10,818 nucleotides of DNA from Prevotellaceae bacterium (GTDB lineage: Bacteria > Bacteroidota > Bacteroidia > Bacteroidales > UBA932): contig JAITAP010000015.1 of the NCBI GenBank assembly GCA_031284065.1, positions 1-10,818 of the forward strand, read 5' to 3'. The notes under the pieces were generated by a model. The model did no database searches. It saw only the letters and a program-made list of their open reading frames with translations, and was not told the DNA's origin. Positions 1 to 6,970 of this stretch are shown piece by piece. Made by a program: the position numbers and the translations under genes. The number at the start of each line of letters is the position of its first letter. Position 1 is the stretch's first letter.

Positions 1-285
1 GTCGCCTCCAAAGTGTCGTCCCTGCGGGACTTACACGGCGTCAGCCAATTCAGAATTTAAATTTTTTCCTCAAGTTCTCGCTGCAACAAAGTCTTATTCC
101 CCTACGGGGAACCGGAGCGGAGCTCGGCGCAGCCAACAGGAACGTAACTAATTGGAAATATTTATTAGACTTTATGTAATAGTTAGCATGTTATTCGTTG
201 CAACAAAGTCCCTCCAAAGTGTCGTCCCTGCGGGACTTGCTGTCGTAACTTTTATATAGTAATGCGCTCTCGTTGCAACAAAGTC
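1..285. repeat. Three-module array of short hairpin units with a shared 3' end
   Basis: Three consecutive blocks (about 4-93, 94-210 and 211-285) each end in GCAACAAAGTC (83-93, 200-210, 275-285), preceded by TCTCGYT or TTCGTT. Each block begins with a small hairpin: GTCCC-TGC-GGGAC at 18-30 and 224-236, and TTCCCC-TAC-GGGGAA at 97-111. Blocks one and three share about 25 nt around their hairpins; the interior of each block differs in sequence and length. The GTC at 1-3 suggests a further unit upstream of the window. No open reading frame of note lies here. The unequal spacing and non-identical hairpins argue against CRISPR. It reads as a tandemly inserted family of short non-coding repeats; the function is unknown. 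Confidence 0.65.
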
Positions 286-311
286 ATTGCGAATTATAAG
301 AGTTGGAAATT

Positions 312-368
312 GCGCGTCGCTCCGAACGCAGCGCGTTGCTCCGACCGCAGCGCGTCATTCCGAACGAA
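312..368. repeat. 19-bp tandem repeat, three units
   Basis: Three head-to-tail 19-bp units occupy 312-330, 331-349 and 350-368. The first reads GCGCGTCGCTCCGAACGCA, and the others differ from it at a few positions. The third unit runs into the left arm of the 91-bp palindromic element at 354, so the array looks like local amplification of that element's outer edge. Confidence 0.75.
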
Positions 369-444
369 GTGAGGAATCTCCCGCCAGCTACCACACACGC
401 TGGGGGAGAAATGGCAGGAAATTCCTCGCCTTGCTCGGAATGAC
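354..444. repeat. 91-bp palindromic repeat element, copy 1
   Basis: The left arm (354-380, starting GTCATTCCGAACGAAGTGAG) is an imperfect reverse complement of the right arm (418-444, ending GCTCGGAATGAC). The inner part contains a further GCCA/TGGC pairing. A second copy of the same length lies at 6811-6901. Arms of this kind (CATTCCGAGCG-AGCGAGGAATCTC) are a widespread intergenic repeat type; when translated they give the spurious peptide HSERSEES, which is why an apparent small reading frame across this stretch should be ignored. It resembles a non-autonomous palindromic mobile element. No transposase is nearby. Confidence 0.8.
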
Positions 445-576
445 GTCCCAATTTTCACCCTGCGGCAGCGCTTTTTATGCCCCGCTTGCTCGCATAAAAC
501 GCTTATACTCAAAATTTAGCTTTTGGGGAATAATAATTACGTATCTGTAAATCAACACGTTGACTTGCAAGAGAAA
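445..576. other. Gap with no recognised feature
   Basis: Between the palindromic repeat and the promoter region of the next gene there is moderately AT-rich sequence. Possible short reading frames cross it, but they run out of the palindromic repeat and have no coding character. No terminator or exact TAnnTTTG box was found; TAGCTTTTG near 519 has one base too many between the two parts. Confidence 0.5.
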
Positions 577-600
577 AAAATACCATAAACATGGTATTTT
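577..600. promoter_or_regulatory. Perfect 10-bp dyad upstream of a promoter
   Basis: AAAATACCAT (577-586) and ATGGTATTTT (591-600) are exact reverse complements separated by AAAC. The dyad ends where the -33 element of the promoter at 619-626 should lie, a position suited to a regulator-binding site. On the minus strand it is followed by further T residues, so a weak terminator facing the repeat island is an alternative. Confidence 0.45.
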
Positions 601-626
601 CAGTGGAAATATTTTCACTACTTTTG
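597..626 (+). promoter_or_regulatory. Bacteroidota-type promoter with palindromic spacer
   Basis: TACTTTTG at 619-626 matches the Bacteroidota -7 consensus TAnnTTTG exactly. About 19 bp upstream, TTTTC at 597-601 is a weak -33 element. The spacer is itself a 16-bp palindrome, GTGGAAATATTTTCAC (603-618), with one G-T mismatch, directly abutting the -7 box. Transcription would start near 632-635. That supports the methionine at 690 as the start of the next gene, because the in-frame ATG at 591 lies upstream of this promoter. Confidence 0.5.
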
Positions 627-689
627 TACCGGAATTTGTACGAAATTTTAAATTTATCCATTATAAAAACTAAAACTGTCAAAAAATTG

Positions 690-1466
690 ATGCGCATTGC
701 AGTAGTGTGCTATGCGTTTGTAGCGTTTGTGCGTTGCGCAAGTGAAGAACCAAAAGTTAGTTCAGTAGAGCAAAGTAATCAAGTAGAGTTAGAAATTTTT
801 TTTGCCAAACTGCAAACAAAAGACTTTAGCGTATTAAATGAACTTTTCTCAGCGACAACATTGTCAATATCAACATCCTTGCGCGAAGAGGCTAAAACTA
901 AAGCAAAAGAAGCCGCTCGTACATTGATGGAGAACCCATCGGTTGTAGATAAGGCGAGTGTGCTTCAAGGGCACAAATATTTGGAAAAATATATTGAAAT
1001 TGGGGCTGACGGTCGGTTTACAATAGGTGATAAAGTAGATTACCTGAGAATTATTAACGACCTAACCCTTAGTGTTGAAGAACGGAAAACGGAAATCGCA
1101 ATTCTCTACCTGACGGAGTTTTTAAAACAAGTTTCCACCAATACCAATATAGCCAAAATAAAAAAGACAAGTTCTTCTATAATTTCTCCCAAAGCAGTTA
1201 ATTGTAGTCTAAGTCAGTATATTGACTGGGTAAATGGTGCGACTGGTGGATTATTCTATACGTCAGGAGTAGTGGGTGAAGATTGTGAGTACGTGGCAGT
1301 AATTGTATATGTGCTAAATCCTGTGACGATTAATGTGGAAGTAACAGATAATGCTGTTGCAGAATATGCAAATAGTTTACCTTATCCTCTAAGTCTTTTT
1401 GTTCAAACTTTCCACGATGCATTCAATGTTACTATGTATAACATATTATATGACAATTGCTTGTGA
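690..1466 (+). CDS. Unrecognised exported protein, AT-rich gene
   Basis: I do not recognise this protein. From the methionine at 690 it is 258 residues. The reading frame opens earlier at 591, but that start falls before the promoter at 619-626 and would put a poor leader in front of the signal peptide. The N-terminus (MRIAVVCYAFVAFVRC) is a short basic and hydrophobic signal sequence. Cys16 could be lipidated, but Arg at -1 is atypical for a lipobox, so simple secretion is possible. Residues from about 20 onward look helical and charged; the last third is richer in beta-branched residues and contains several Cys (in VNCSLSQ, GEDCEY and the end DNCL). The gene is visibly more AT-rich than susC and susD, with codons such as AAA, ATT and TTA, suggesting a different origin. 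The next gene starts 32 bp downstream and may be co-transcribed. Confidence 0.7.
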   Translation: MRIAVVCYAFVAFVRCASEEPKVSSVEQSNQVELEIFFAKLQTKDFSVLNELFSATTLSISTSLREEAKTKAKEAARTLMENPSVVDKASVLQGHKYLEKYIEIGADGRFTIGDKVDYLRIINDLTLSVEERKTEIAILYLTEFLKQVSTNTNIAKIKKTSSSIISPKAVNCSLSQYIDWVNGATGGLFYTSGVVGEDCEYVAVIVYVLNPVTINVEVTDNAVAEYANSLPYPLSLFVQTFHDAFNVTMYNILYDNCL

Positions 1467-1498
1467 TTTTAATGTTTAATTTCAACCGAATAAGTGCT

Positions 1499-2182
1499 AT
1501 GAAAACCCAACAAATCTTAACAGCCACGCTGCTGCTGTGCGCAACAATCGTTGTTTCGGCGCAGGAGGAAAAACCAAAAGTTGCCATTATTAAAAGGTCA
1601 ACGATGGAAGCAATCACCTACGTGGATTTTGCCGGAGGCAGGTCTGCTTCGGAAGCGTATGTGCTCGATATTCTTGCGTGGAAATCCGGCAATACTCGCT
1701 ACTACCATCAACGAGTTATTACCGATTCGGTCAGCACAACCGTCATTGACTTGGACGCCAAAACGGGCGTCAGGTATCCCTATCCCGCGTTCAGCGAAGT
1801 AAAGCATCCGGACAGCTTGTTAGCTCAGGGCTACCGTAAAGTTGGCGAGGAAGAAGTGCACGGCAGAATCTGTGACAAATATGTTCTGGATGACAGCCTG
1901 CAGTACAAAAAACATGTGGCTCAGCGTAGGGGAAAGAACAGCTCGCCGGAGGAGGCGCTTGACCAAATCACGTATCCCGACATTTTTAAACATCTTACGG
2001 TTTGGCTGTGGCATGGCGTGGTAATACAGTCGGGAAAGTCTGACCACCAAAGCGGTAAATTGGTGGTGGTGGATGATATTCTCGATATTCAAGAGAATGT
2101 TCCTCTACCGGCTGAAAAATTTGAGATACCTGAAGGCGTAACACTACAACTACCTAAAAAGCCCGAGAAATGGCTGAGGTAG
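1499..2182 (+). CDS. Secreted protein, possibly with a LolA/DUF4412-like fold
   Basis: The protein is 227 residues from MKTQQILT, chosen because it gives a clean signal peptide (ATLLLCATIVVSA, cleavage before QEEKPK); the longer frame from 1457 adds a leader that overlaps the previous gene. The mature part has alternating beta-strand-like stretches. The segment GEEEVHGRICDKYVL at about residues 116-130, followed by VWLWHGVVIQS near 174-184, resembles the layout of periplasmic lipid-binding-like beta proteins (LolA fold or DUF4412), where a 'G..c.KY.v' strand precedes a strand with 'vW'. That assignment is tentative and rests on pattern only. There is no lipobox, so it is probably periplasmic. 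Base composition is intermediate between its AT-rich upstream neighbour and susC. It ends 483 bp before susC, with no strong terminator immediately after it. Confidence 0.8.
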   Translation: MKTQQILTATLLLCATIVVSAQEEKPKVAIIKRSTMEAITYVDFAGGRSASEAYVLDILAWKSGNTRYYHQRVITDSVSTTVIDLDAKTGVRYPYPAFSEVKHPDSLLAQGYRKVGEEEVHGRICDKYVLDDSLQYKKHVAQRRGKNSSPEEALDQITYPDIFKHLTVWLWHGVVIQSGKSDHQSGKLVVVDDILDIQENVPLPAEKFEIPEGVTLQLPKKPEKWLR

Positions 2183-2377
2183 CGCTTCGCTTCTTTCGGA
2201 CATGCGGCTAAATGCCACAGGTACGGAAAAATTTATACGATTTTGAATATTTTTATTGATGAAACCTAACCACTACATACAAAAAAACGTTTCCGGCTTG
2301 GAATATAACCAAGCTGGTGCGGTAGCGCACACACGCAGTACGGGTGTATTGAGATACGTCCCAACCGCGCATAGTTC

Positions 2378-2453
<76 letters not shown>

Positions 2454-2495
2454 GTACAAGTACACAAGTACGCTCCAACGTAAAAGGGGCGAATA

Positions 2496-2503
2496 TAGTA
2501 CCT
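2496..2503 (+). promoter_or_regulatory. Possible -7 box upstream of susC
   Basis: TACCTTTT matches seven of eight positions of TAnnTTTG, with T instead of the final G. No good -33 element is seen 19-21 bp upstream. If used, transcription would start near 2510 and the two hairpins at 2525-2631 would lie in the susC leader, with the CA tract in the upstream activator region. Weak call. Confidence 0.25.
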
Positions 2504-2524
2504 TTTTCCCAGAACTCCAAGCAA

Positions 2525-2572
2525 TCCCGAGAAAAAAACGCAACACGTGGTTTTTTTCTCGGGAATTTTTTT
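2525..2572 (+). terminator. Rho-independent terminator in the susC leader
   Basis: CCCGAGAAAAAAAC (2526-2539) pairs perfectly with GTTTTTTTCTCGGG (2550-2563), with an extra T-A pair at the base, a 10-nt loop and a run of seven T at 2566-2572. The T-run is on the plus-strand 3' side only, so it stops rightward transcription. It lies 343 bp past the previous gene and 94 bp before susC, so it could either insulate the upstream genes or act as an attenuator on a long susC leader. Confidence 0.8.
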
Positions 2573-2631
2573 GCGCGCTACCGCCACGCCGGCAATACCG
2601 GAAGCGCGGCGGGCGCTCATTGTCTTTTTTT
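2573..2631 (+). terminator. Second GC-rich hairpin before susC
   Basis: CCGCC (2581-2585) pairs with GGCGG (2608-2612); inside it CGC pairs with GCG and CGG with CCG around a CAATA loop. Flanking GCGC on both sides can extend the stem. A run of seven T at 2625-2631 follows at a distance of about ten bases, which is far for a standard terminator. It may be a leader structure or a weaker second terminator. Confidence 0.4.
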
Positions 2632-2665
2632 CACATAACATATTTAATACGCAAGCAAAAGAGAA

Positions 2666-5600
2666 ATGTTGAATCAGCTTACACATATTGGTTACGTTTT
2701 TAAGCGAATAATGTCCGCAGGGGTATTCGTGTATGCGCTTGTTGGCGCTCCGGTTGCTTACGCTCAAGAAGGCGAGCAGAAGCAAGATTTTATTGCCGGC
2801 AAGGTGGTGGACGCAAAAAATGCACCCATTGCCGGCGTTACGGTTGCCGTAAAGGGCACATCCGTAGGCGCCATAACCGACGCGGAGGGTACCTTTCTGC
2901 TCCGCGCATTTTTGCCCCCCGACGCGCAGCTGCACCTGTCGCTACTGGGCATGGAGCCGCTTACGCTGCCGGCAAAAAACCGCCCCGCAAAGGGCATTTG
3001 GACTATTGTTATGCGGGAGGGCGAGCAAAACATAGACGATATTATCGTAACCGGCTACCAGAACATAAAGAAGAATGAGCTGACCGGCTCCATCAAGCAG
3101 GTAAAAGCGATTGACGTTATGCAGGGGGGAAAGCTCTCGATTGACCAGATGCTTGCGGGGCAGATTGCGGGCATGCAGGTTATCACGTCGTCGGGGGAGC
3201 CGAGCGCTACCGCCAAGATACGTATTCGCGGCACATCCTCTATTGTGAGCAACAAGGCGCCGCTGTGGGTGCTCGACGGCATCATTCTGGAGGACATTAA
3301 CCCCGGCGCTCAAATCGACTACTCCAACCTCGACGGGGACGACGCTCCCTACCTTATCGGCAACGCCATTGCGGGCGTAAACCCGCAGGACATAGAGTCC
3401 ATCAACGTGCTGAAGGACGCGGCCGCCACCGCCCTGTACGGCGTGCAGGCCGCCAACGGCGTGATTGTGGTAACCACCAAGAAGGGGCGCGAGGGGCCTC
3501 CCAAAGTGTCGTACAGCGGCAACGCCTCGGTCAACATGCGCAACTACTACACCGACCTCTACCTGATGAACTCCGCCGAGCGGGTTTTGCTCTCTAAGGA
3601 AATAGAGGCGCTTGGGTTGAAGCTCATCCGTTACCCCACCGACATTGGCTACGAGGGGTTGCGCTACCAACTCAACAACAAAGGCGCCTTTGAGGGAAAA
3701 ACCATTTCCTCCCGAAAAGATTTTGAAGCGGCGCTGATTACAATGGCCGGACGCAACACGGACTGGTACGCCTTGCTGTTTCGCAACGCCGTGAGCCACA
3801 ACCATACGGTGAGCCTCACCGGTGGTAACGAAACCACCACCTACTATGCCTCGCTGGGCTACAACCAAACGCCGGGCACGGCCATCGGCAGCGAAAGCGA
3901 ACGATACAACGCCATGCTAAAGCTATCATCGTGGCTCCACAAGCGGCTATACGTCAACTTTCAGCTGAGCGGCTCCATAGCGGACAACACGGGCTTTTTT
4001 ACGACAAACCCCGACAGCTGGGCGCGCACTACCTCAAGGGCTATCCCCGTGTACAACGACGACGGCTCGCTCTTTTTCTTTGAAACCGAAAAAGATCCCG
4101 CAAAAATTAATAACATGACCGCGTTGCAGCTGAAAATCTCCAAAAACTACCTCAACGAGCTCCAAGAGACGGGGCAAACCGGCAAAACGTCGAACCTTAC
4201 CGCCAAGCTGGACGTGCGGTGGGAAATTTGGGACAGGCTGAGGTACGAGCTCAGCGGGTCGGCGGTGAGCCAAAACGCCACTGTGCAGTCGTGGGCTACG
4301 GAGCGTTCGCACCACGCTACGGAAATCAGAGGGTACCCTTACGGCGCTGTAGCCCAGGGTTCTGAGGCAGAAGAGTCCTCGAAGCTGTCCTACGGGGGGA
4401 TTTTTGAGAGCAGCAACAGGGAGCAGCAGACCTACACGATCCGAAACCAGCTGGCCTACGAAAAGGAGCTGACCGGAGAGCACGTCGTAAGCGCGCAAGC
4501 TACGTCGGAAATACGCAGCATACCCTCCAACGGGTTTGCGAGTACCGCCTACGGATGGCGGCGGGACAGAGGGCAGCTCATTTCGCCGGTGGTCAACGGG
4601 TCCAACTACCAGCAAGTGGCGAACGCAGTTACAAAGCCAACCATTACCGACAACATCAAAAACTACGTGTCGTGGCTGGGGCTTGCCTCCTACGCCTACA
4701 AAGGTAAGGCTATGATCAACGGCAACATTCGCATGGACGGCTCCAACCAGTTTGGCGACAACCCAAAGTACCGCTTCCTGCCCGTATGGTCGGTGTCCGG
4801 CCGCTACATCCTGACCGAAGAGGCGTTCTTGCAGCACAGCGCCTTTCTCTCCTACCTCGCCCTGCGAGCCTCCTACGGGGTGCAGGGAAACGTGGACAAA
4901 AACACCTCGCCCGATCTGGTGGCGAAAATTGAGCCCTACAACTCCTACTACCACTTTGACATGTCCACCATTGCCATGCTCCCCAACCCCGACCTGCGCT
5001 GGGAAAAAACCGTTTCCTACAACGCAGGCGCGGACTTTTCGCTTTGGGACAAGCGAATTGCCGGCACGGTGGACGTTTACAAGAAGATGGCCAGCGACCT
5101 CGTCATGAGCACCCAAGTGTCGCATGTTACGGGTCAAACCTCCGTAAAGATTAACGCGGGAAACATGGAAAATACGGGGCTGGAGTTTGACCTGACCGGC
5201 TACCCCGTGCGCAGCAAAAATTGGGAGTTTTCCGTAAACCTTATTTACGCCTACAACAAGAACGTGCTGACAAAGGCCAACGAGCTTATTGACAACTCCG
5301 ACAACCAGAGCGTCAAATCCCACAAAAGTAATATGGTCAACGGCAACGCCCTGATTGTGGGCGAAGCGCTGGGCACTCTATACTCCTACCGCTTTGCGGA
5401 GCTAAACCACAACAACGGCCTGCCCGTGTTCTACGACAACGGAGCCACCACCTACGTAAACGCCAATGGCGAGGAAACGCCCAACTACATGGTGTACGTG
5501 GAAACGGCAGATACAGTCAAGTCGGGTCTGAAAACGCCGCCCGCCACCGGAGGCGTAAACCTCGGCCTGCGCTACAAAAACCTCCGCCTCAGGGCGGGGC

Positions 5601-6082
5601 TTGTTTACTCGCTGGGAGGGGTGAAGCGTCTGCCGGCCCTTTACAGCAGCCTCAGCAACCTGCTCGACCCCTCCTTCAACGTAACGCGCGAGTACGCCGA
5701 CAGGTGGAGAGAGCCCGGAGACGAGGCGTTCACAAACATTCCCGCGCTCTACAACTCCGATACCTACAGCAGCGGTAGCGCATACTACAAGCCTTGGGTG
5801 GGAAGCCTGTATGCAGCGGCCGGAAGAGCAATTTACGACAAGTCGGACGTTAGGGTGGCCTCCACCGACAACATTCGTATGCACAACGTTACGCTCAGCT
5901 ACCTCTTTGACGAAGCGCTGGTAAAACCGCTGCGGCTCTCCAGCGTGATGCTGTCGCTTCAGGTTACCAACCTGTTTTTGATTGCGCACAAGGAGTGGCA
6001 CGGCTTAGACCCCGAGCAAAGCGAAACCGCAAACGCCTCGCTGCCGCGAACGTTTACGGTGAGCTTGAATATTAACTTTTAG
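2666..6082 (+). CDS. susC: SusC/RagA-family TonB-dependent outer-membrane transporter
   Basis: This 1138-residue protein is typical in length for SusC/RagA barrels. It imports a bulky ligand (oligosaccharide or peptide) across the outer membrane using TonB energy, with a SusD-type lipoprotein as lid. In order: signal peptide (1-33, ending AYA before QEG); carboxypeptidase-D regulatory-like domain (about 42-117, with GKVVDAKNAPIAGVTVAVKG and TDAEGTF); TonB-box-like DDIIVTG (124-130); plug (about 139-274, with PLWVLDGIILEDI and the family motif ALYGVQAANGVIVVTTKKG); then a 22-strand-type barrel ending in SLNINF with terminal Phe. The start at 2666 follows an A-rich stretch; the in-frame Met16 also leaves a usable signal peptide. 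A small lipoprotein gene begins 33 bp downstream. Its presumed SusD partner is 1.9 kb away instead of adjacent. The ligand cannot be inferred from sequence. Confidence 0.97.
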   Translation: MLNQLTHIGYVFKRIMSAGVFVYALVGAPVAYAQEGEQKQDFIAGKVVDAKNAPIAGVTVAVKGTSVGAITDAEGTFLLRAFLPPDAQLHLSLLGMEPLTLPAKNRPAKGIWTIVMREGEQNIDDIIVTGYQNIKKNELTGSIKQVKAIDVMQGGKLSIDQMLAGQIAGMQVITSSGEPSATAKIRIRGTSSIVSNKAPLWVLDGIILEDINPGAQIDYSNLDGDDAPYLIGNAIAGVNPQDIESINVLKDAAATALYGVQAANGVIVVTTKKGREGPPKVSYSGNASVNMRNYYTDLYLMNSAERVLLSKEIEALGLKLIRYPTDIGYEGLRYQLNNKGAFEGKTISSRKDFEAALITMAGRNTDWYALLFRNAVSHNHTVSLTGGNETTTYYASLGYNQTPGTAIGSESERYNAMLKLSSWLHKRLYVNFQLSGSIADNTGFFTTNPDSWARTTSRAIPVYNDDGSLFFFETEKDPAKINNMTALQLKISKNYLNELQETGQTGKTSNLTAKLDVRWEIWDRLRYELSGSAVSQNATVQSWATERSHHATEIRGYPYGAVAQGSEAEESSKLSYGGIFESSNREQQTYTIRNQLAYEKELTGEHVVSAQATSEIRSIPSNGFASTAYGWRRDRGQLISPVVNGSNYQQVANAVTKPTITDNIKNYVSWLGLASYAYKGKAMINGNIRMDGSNQFGDNPKYRFLPVWSVSGRYILTEEAFLQHSAFLSYLALRASYGVQGNVDKNTSPDLVAKIEPYNSYYHFDMSTIAMLPNPDLRWEKTVSYNAGADFSLWDKRIAGTVDVYKKMASDLVMSTQVSHVTGQTSVKINAGNMENTGLEFDLTGYPVRSKNWEFSVNLIYAYNKNVLTKANELIDNSDNQSVKSHKSNMVNGNALIVGEALGTLYSYRFAELNHNNGLPVFYDNGATTYVNANGEETPNYMVYVETADTVKSGLKTPPATGGVNLGLRYKNLRLRAGLVYSLGGVKRLPALYSSLSNLLDPSFNVTREYADRWREPGDEAFTNIPALYNSDTYSSGSAYYKPWVGSLYAAAGRAIYDKSDVRVASTDNIRMHNVTLSYLFDEALVKPLRLSSVMLSLQVTNLFLIAHKEWHGLDPEQSETANASLPRTFTVSLNINF

Positions 6083-6115
6083 CAATTAATTAATTAATAA
6101 ATTGAAATTTTTATT

Positions 6116-6691
6116 ATGAAAAATCTAACCACCCTCATCATAGCCACGCTAACCCTATGGGGCTTTGCGGCGTGCCATTCGGGAAATGTAGCCGAGCAAA
6201 GCGGCGAAGCGGCGCTTGCGGAGCGTTTGTCGCCGGAGGAAGCCTTTCAAAAGGTATGGAAGTACGCCGAAAAAACCGATGATGACCAATACACGCTGGG
6301 CTTAACCGAAAGCGAGGCGCGCAAGCTGGGCATATCTGCCGAAAACTACGCGCAAGCTCTGGCATGGCTACGGAATATCAATACCATGCAAAAGGCTTTG
6401 AAGCATACCGATTTTGTGGACGAACAGTATATCCTGCTTCTCACCGAAGAAAAAGCCCGCAGTTTGGGCATATCCGGCGAGGAGTATGCGCAGGTAACGG
6501 AAAACATTGCCAAAATGAATGTAAACATCCGCAGGCATAAGAAGTTTTTTGAGCTGAATGCAAAGCTTCCCTCCACCACTGTGAAATCGCTGGCATCCCT
6601 GGCAAATCGGCACGAAACGCCGGTAGAACCTCCTTACGCTGCATGGAGAACAAGAGAGGATATAAAAAGGTGGCAGGCTAACGCGAAGTAG
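6116..6691 (+). CDS. Small lipoprotein with internal 46-residue duplication
   Basis: The protein has 191 residues. The signal peptide ends in a good lipobox (GFAAC, lipidated Cys20), so it is membrane anchored. Two related segments stand out: QYTLGLTESEARKLGISAEN through YAQ (58-80) and QYILLLTEEKARSLGISGEE through YAQ (104-126), identical at 16 of 23 positions and offset by 46 residues, each followed by a helical stretch. This is an internal duplication of a helical unit with the core LTE..AR.LGIS.E.YAQ. I do not recognise the family. The start is 33 bp after the susC stop across an AT-rich spacer containing three TTAA units, so it is probably in the susC transcript, occupying the place where susD is usually found. 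It may be an accessory of the transporter; a role is not visible from sequence. Confidence 0.85.
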   Translation: MKNLTTLIIATLTLWGFAACHSGNVAEQSGEAALAERLSPEEAFQKVWKYAEKTDDDQYTLGLTESEARKLGISAENYAQALAWLRNINTMQKALKHTDFVDEQYILLLTEEKARSLGISGEEYAQVTENIAKMNVNIRRHKKFFELNAKLPSTTVKSLASLANRHETPVEPPYAAWRTREDIKRWQANAK

Positions 6692-6715
6692 AGGCTCAGG
6701 AAGAAATGAATTTTT

Positions 6716-6737
6716 GCGACGGGCTACAACCCGCCGC
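6716..6737. other. GC-rich hairpin after the small lipoprotein gene
   Basis: GCGACGGG (6716-6723) pairs with CCCGCCGC (6730-6737) with one A-C mismatch and a CTACAA loop. No T-run follows, so it is not a convincing intrinsic terminator; it may stabilise the 3' end of the susC-lipoprotein transcript or be another dispersed repeat. Confidence 0.45.
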
Positions 6738-6750
6738 AGGTAATATAAAC

Positions 6751-6760
6751 GTTCTTTGAC
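6751..6760 (+). promoter_or_regulatory. boxA-like motif
   Basis: GTTCTTTGAC, followed by GTATTGG, resembles the boxA antitermination element as found in Bacteroidota rRNA leaders (GTTCTTTGACATATTG type, from memory). It immediately precedes and partly overlaps the left inverted repeat. There is no rRNA or CRISPR array in the window, so it may be a relic or a true antitermination signal for the transcript continuing toward susD. Confidence 0.35.
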
Positions 6761-6782
6761 GTATTGGTTTACACGCTTTTTA
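6761..6782 (+). repeat. Left copy of a 22-bp perfect inverted repeat
   Basis: This stretch, whose core is GGTTTACACGCTTTTT at 6766-6781, is the exact reverse complement of 7924-7945. With a one-base gap the match extends outward through TTTGA (6756-6760 versus 7946-7950). The two copies enclose the palindromic repeats and the toxin-antitoxin-like genes, about 1.14 kb between copies. Confidence 0.9.
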
Positions 6783-6810
6783 TAGCGGGCATAGCGCCAC
6801 AACACCCCCC

Positions 6811-6901
6811 GTCATTCTGAGCGAAGCGAAGAACCTCTCGCCTTACCACCGGACGTATTGGTACGTTATGGTGGGAGATTCCTCGCTCCGCTCGGAATGA
6901 C
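6811..6901. repeat. 91-bp palindromic repeat element, copy 2
   Basis: The left arm GTCATTCTGAGCGAAGCGAA (from 6811) pairs with the right arm ending CGCTCCGCTCGGAATGAC at 6901. The interior adds ACCACC/GGTGG and ACGTA/TACGT pairings, so the whole element can fold. It has the same length as copy 1 at 354-444, and the outer arms are conserved while the loop sequences differ, as expected for copies of one structured mobile repeat. Confidence 0.8.
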
Positions 6902-6940
6902 GGCGGGGCAGTGGAAAAAGAGGGGTGGCGGCGCGGGTAG

Positions 6941-6963
6941 CAAGCCCCGCAGGGACGACACTT
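6941..6963 (-). repeat. Inverted copy of the module-array hairpin
   Basis: Read on the minus strand this is AAGTGTCGTCCCTGCGGGGC followed by TTG. It matches the hairpin region of the modules at 11-34 and 217-240 with one substitution in the core GTCGTCCCTGCGGGACTT. It links the two repeat islands of the window. Confidence 0.75.
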
Positions 6964-6970
6964 GAAATTC

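Noticed and set aside
1..285. CRISPR array
   Set aside because: The shared ends are only 11-16 nt, the spacing is irregular (117 and 75 bp), blocks contain their own related hairpins, and no cas genes are present.
1..285. Integron attC sites
   Set aside because: GCAACAAAGTC does not provide paired RYYYAAC and GTTRRRY core sites, and there is no integrase or cassette reading frame.
287..550. Short proteins containing HSERSEES
   Set aside because: They are translations of the 91-bp palindromic repeat, a known kind of spurious reading frame; the same occurs on the minus strand at 6769-7034.
591..689. Upstream extension of the 690-1466 gene to ATG 591
   Set aside because: The ATG at 591 lies within a dyad and upstream of the exact -7 box at 619-626; starting at 690 places a signal sequence at the N-terminus.
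2942..6001. Long minus-strand frames of 308, 429 and 199 codons opposite susC
   Set aside because: They lie entirely inside susC on the other strand, lack recognisable domains, and are expected from its GC-rich codon pattern; susC itself is unmistakable.
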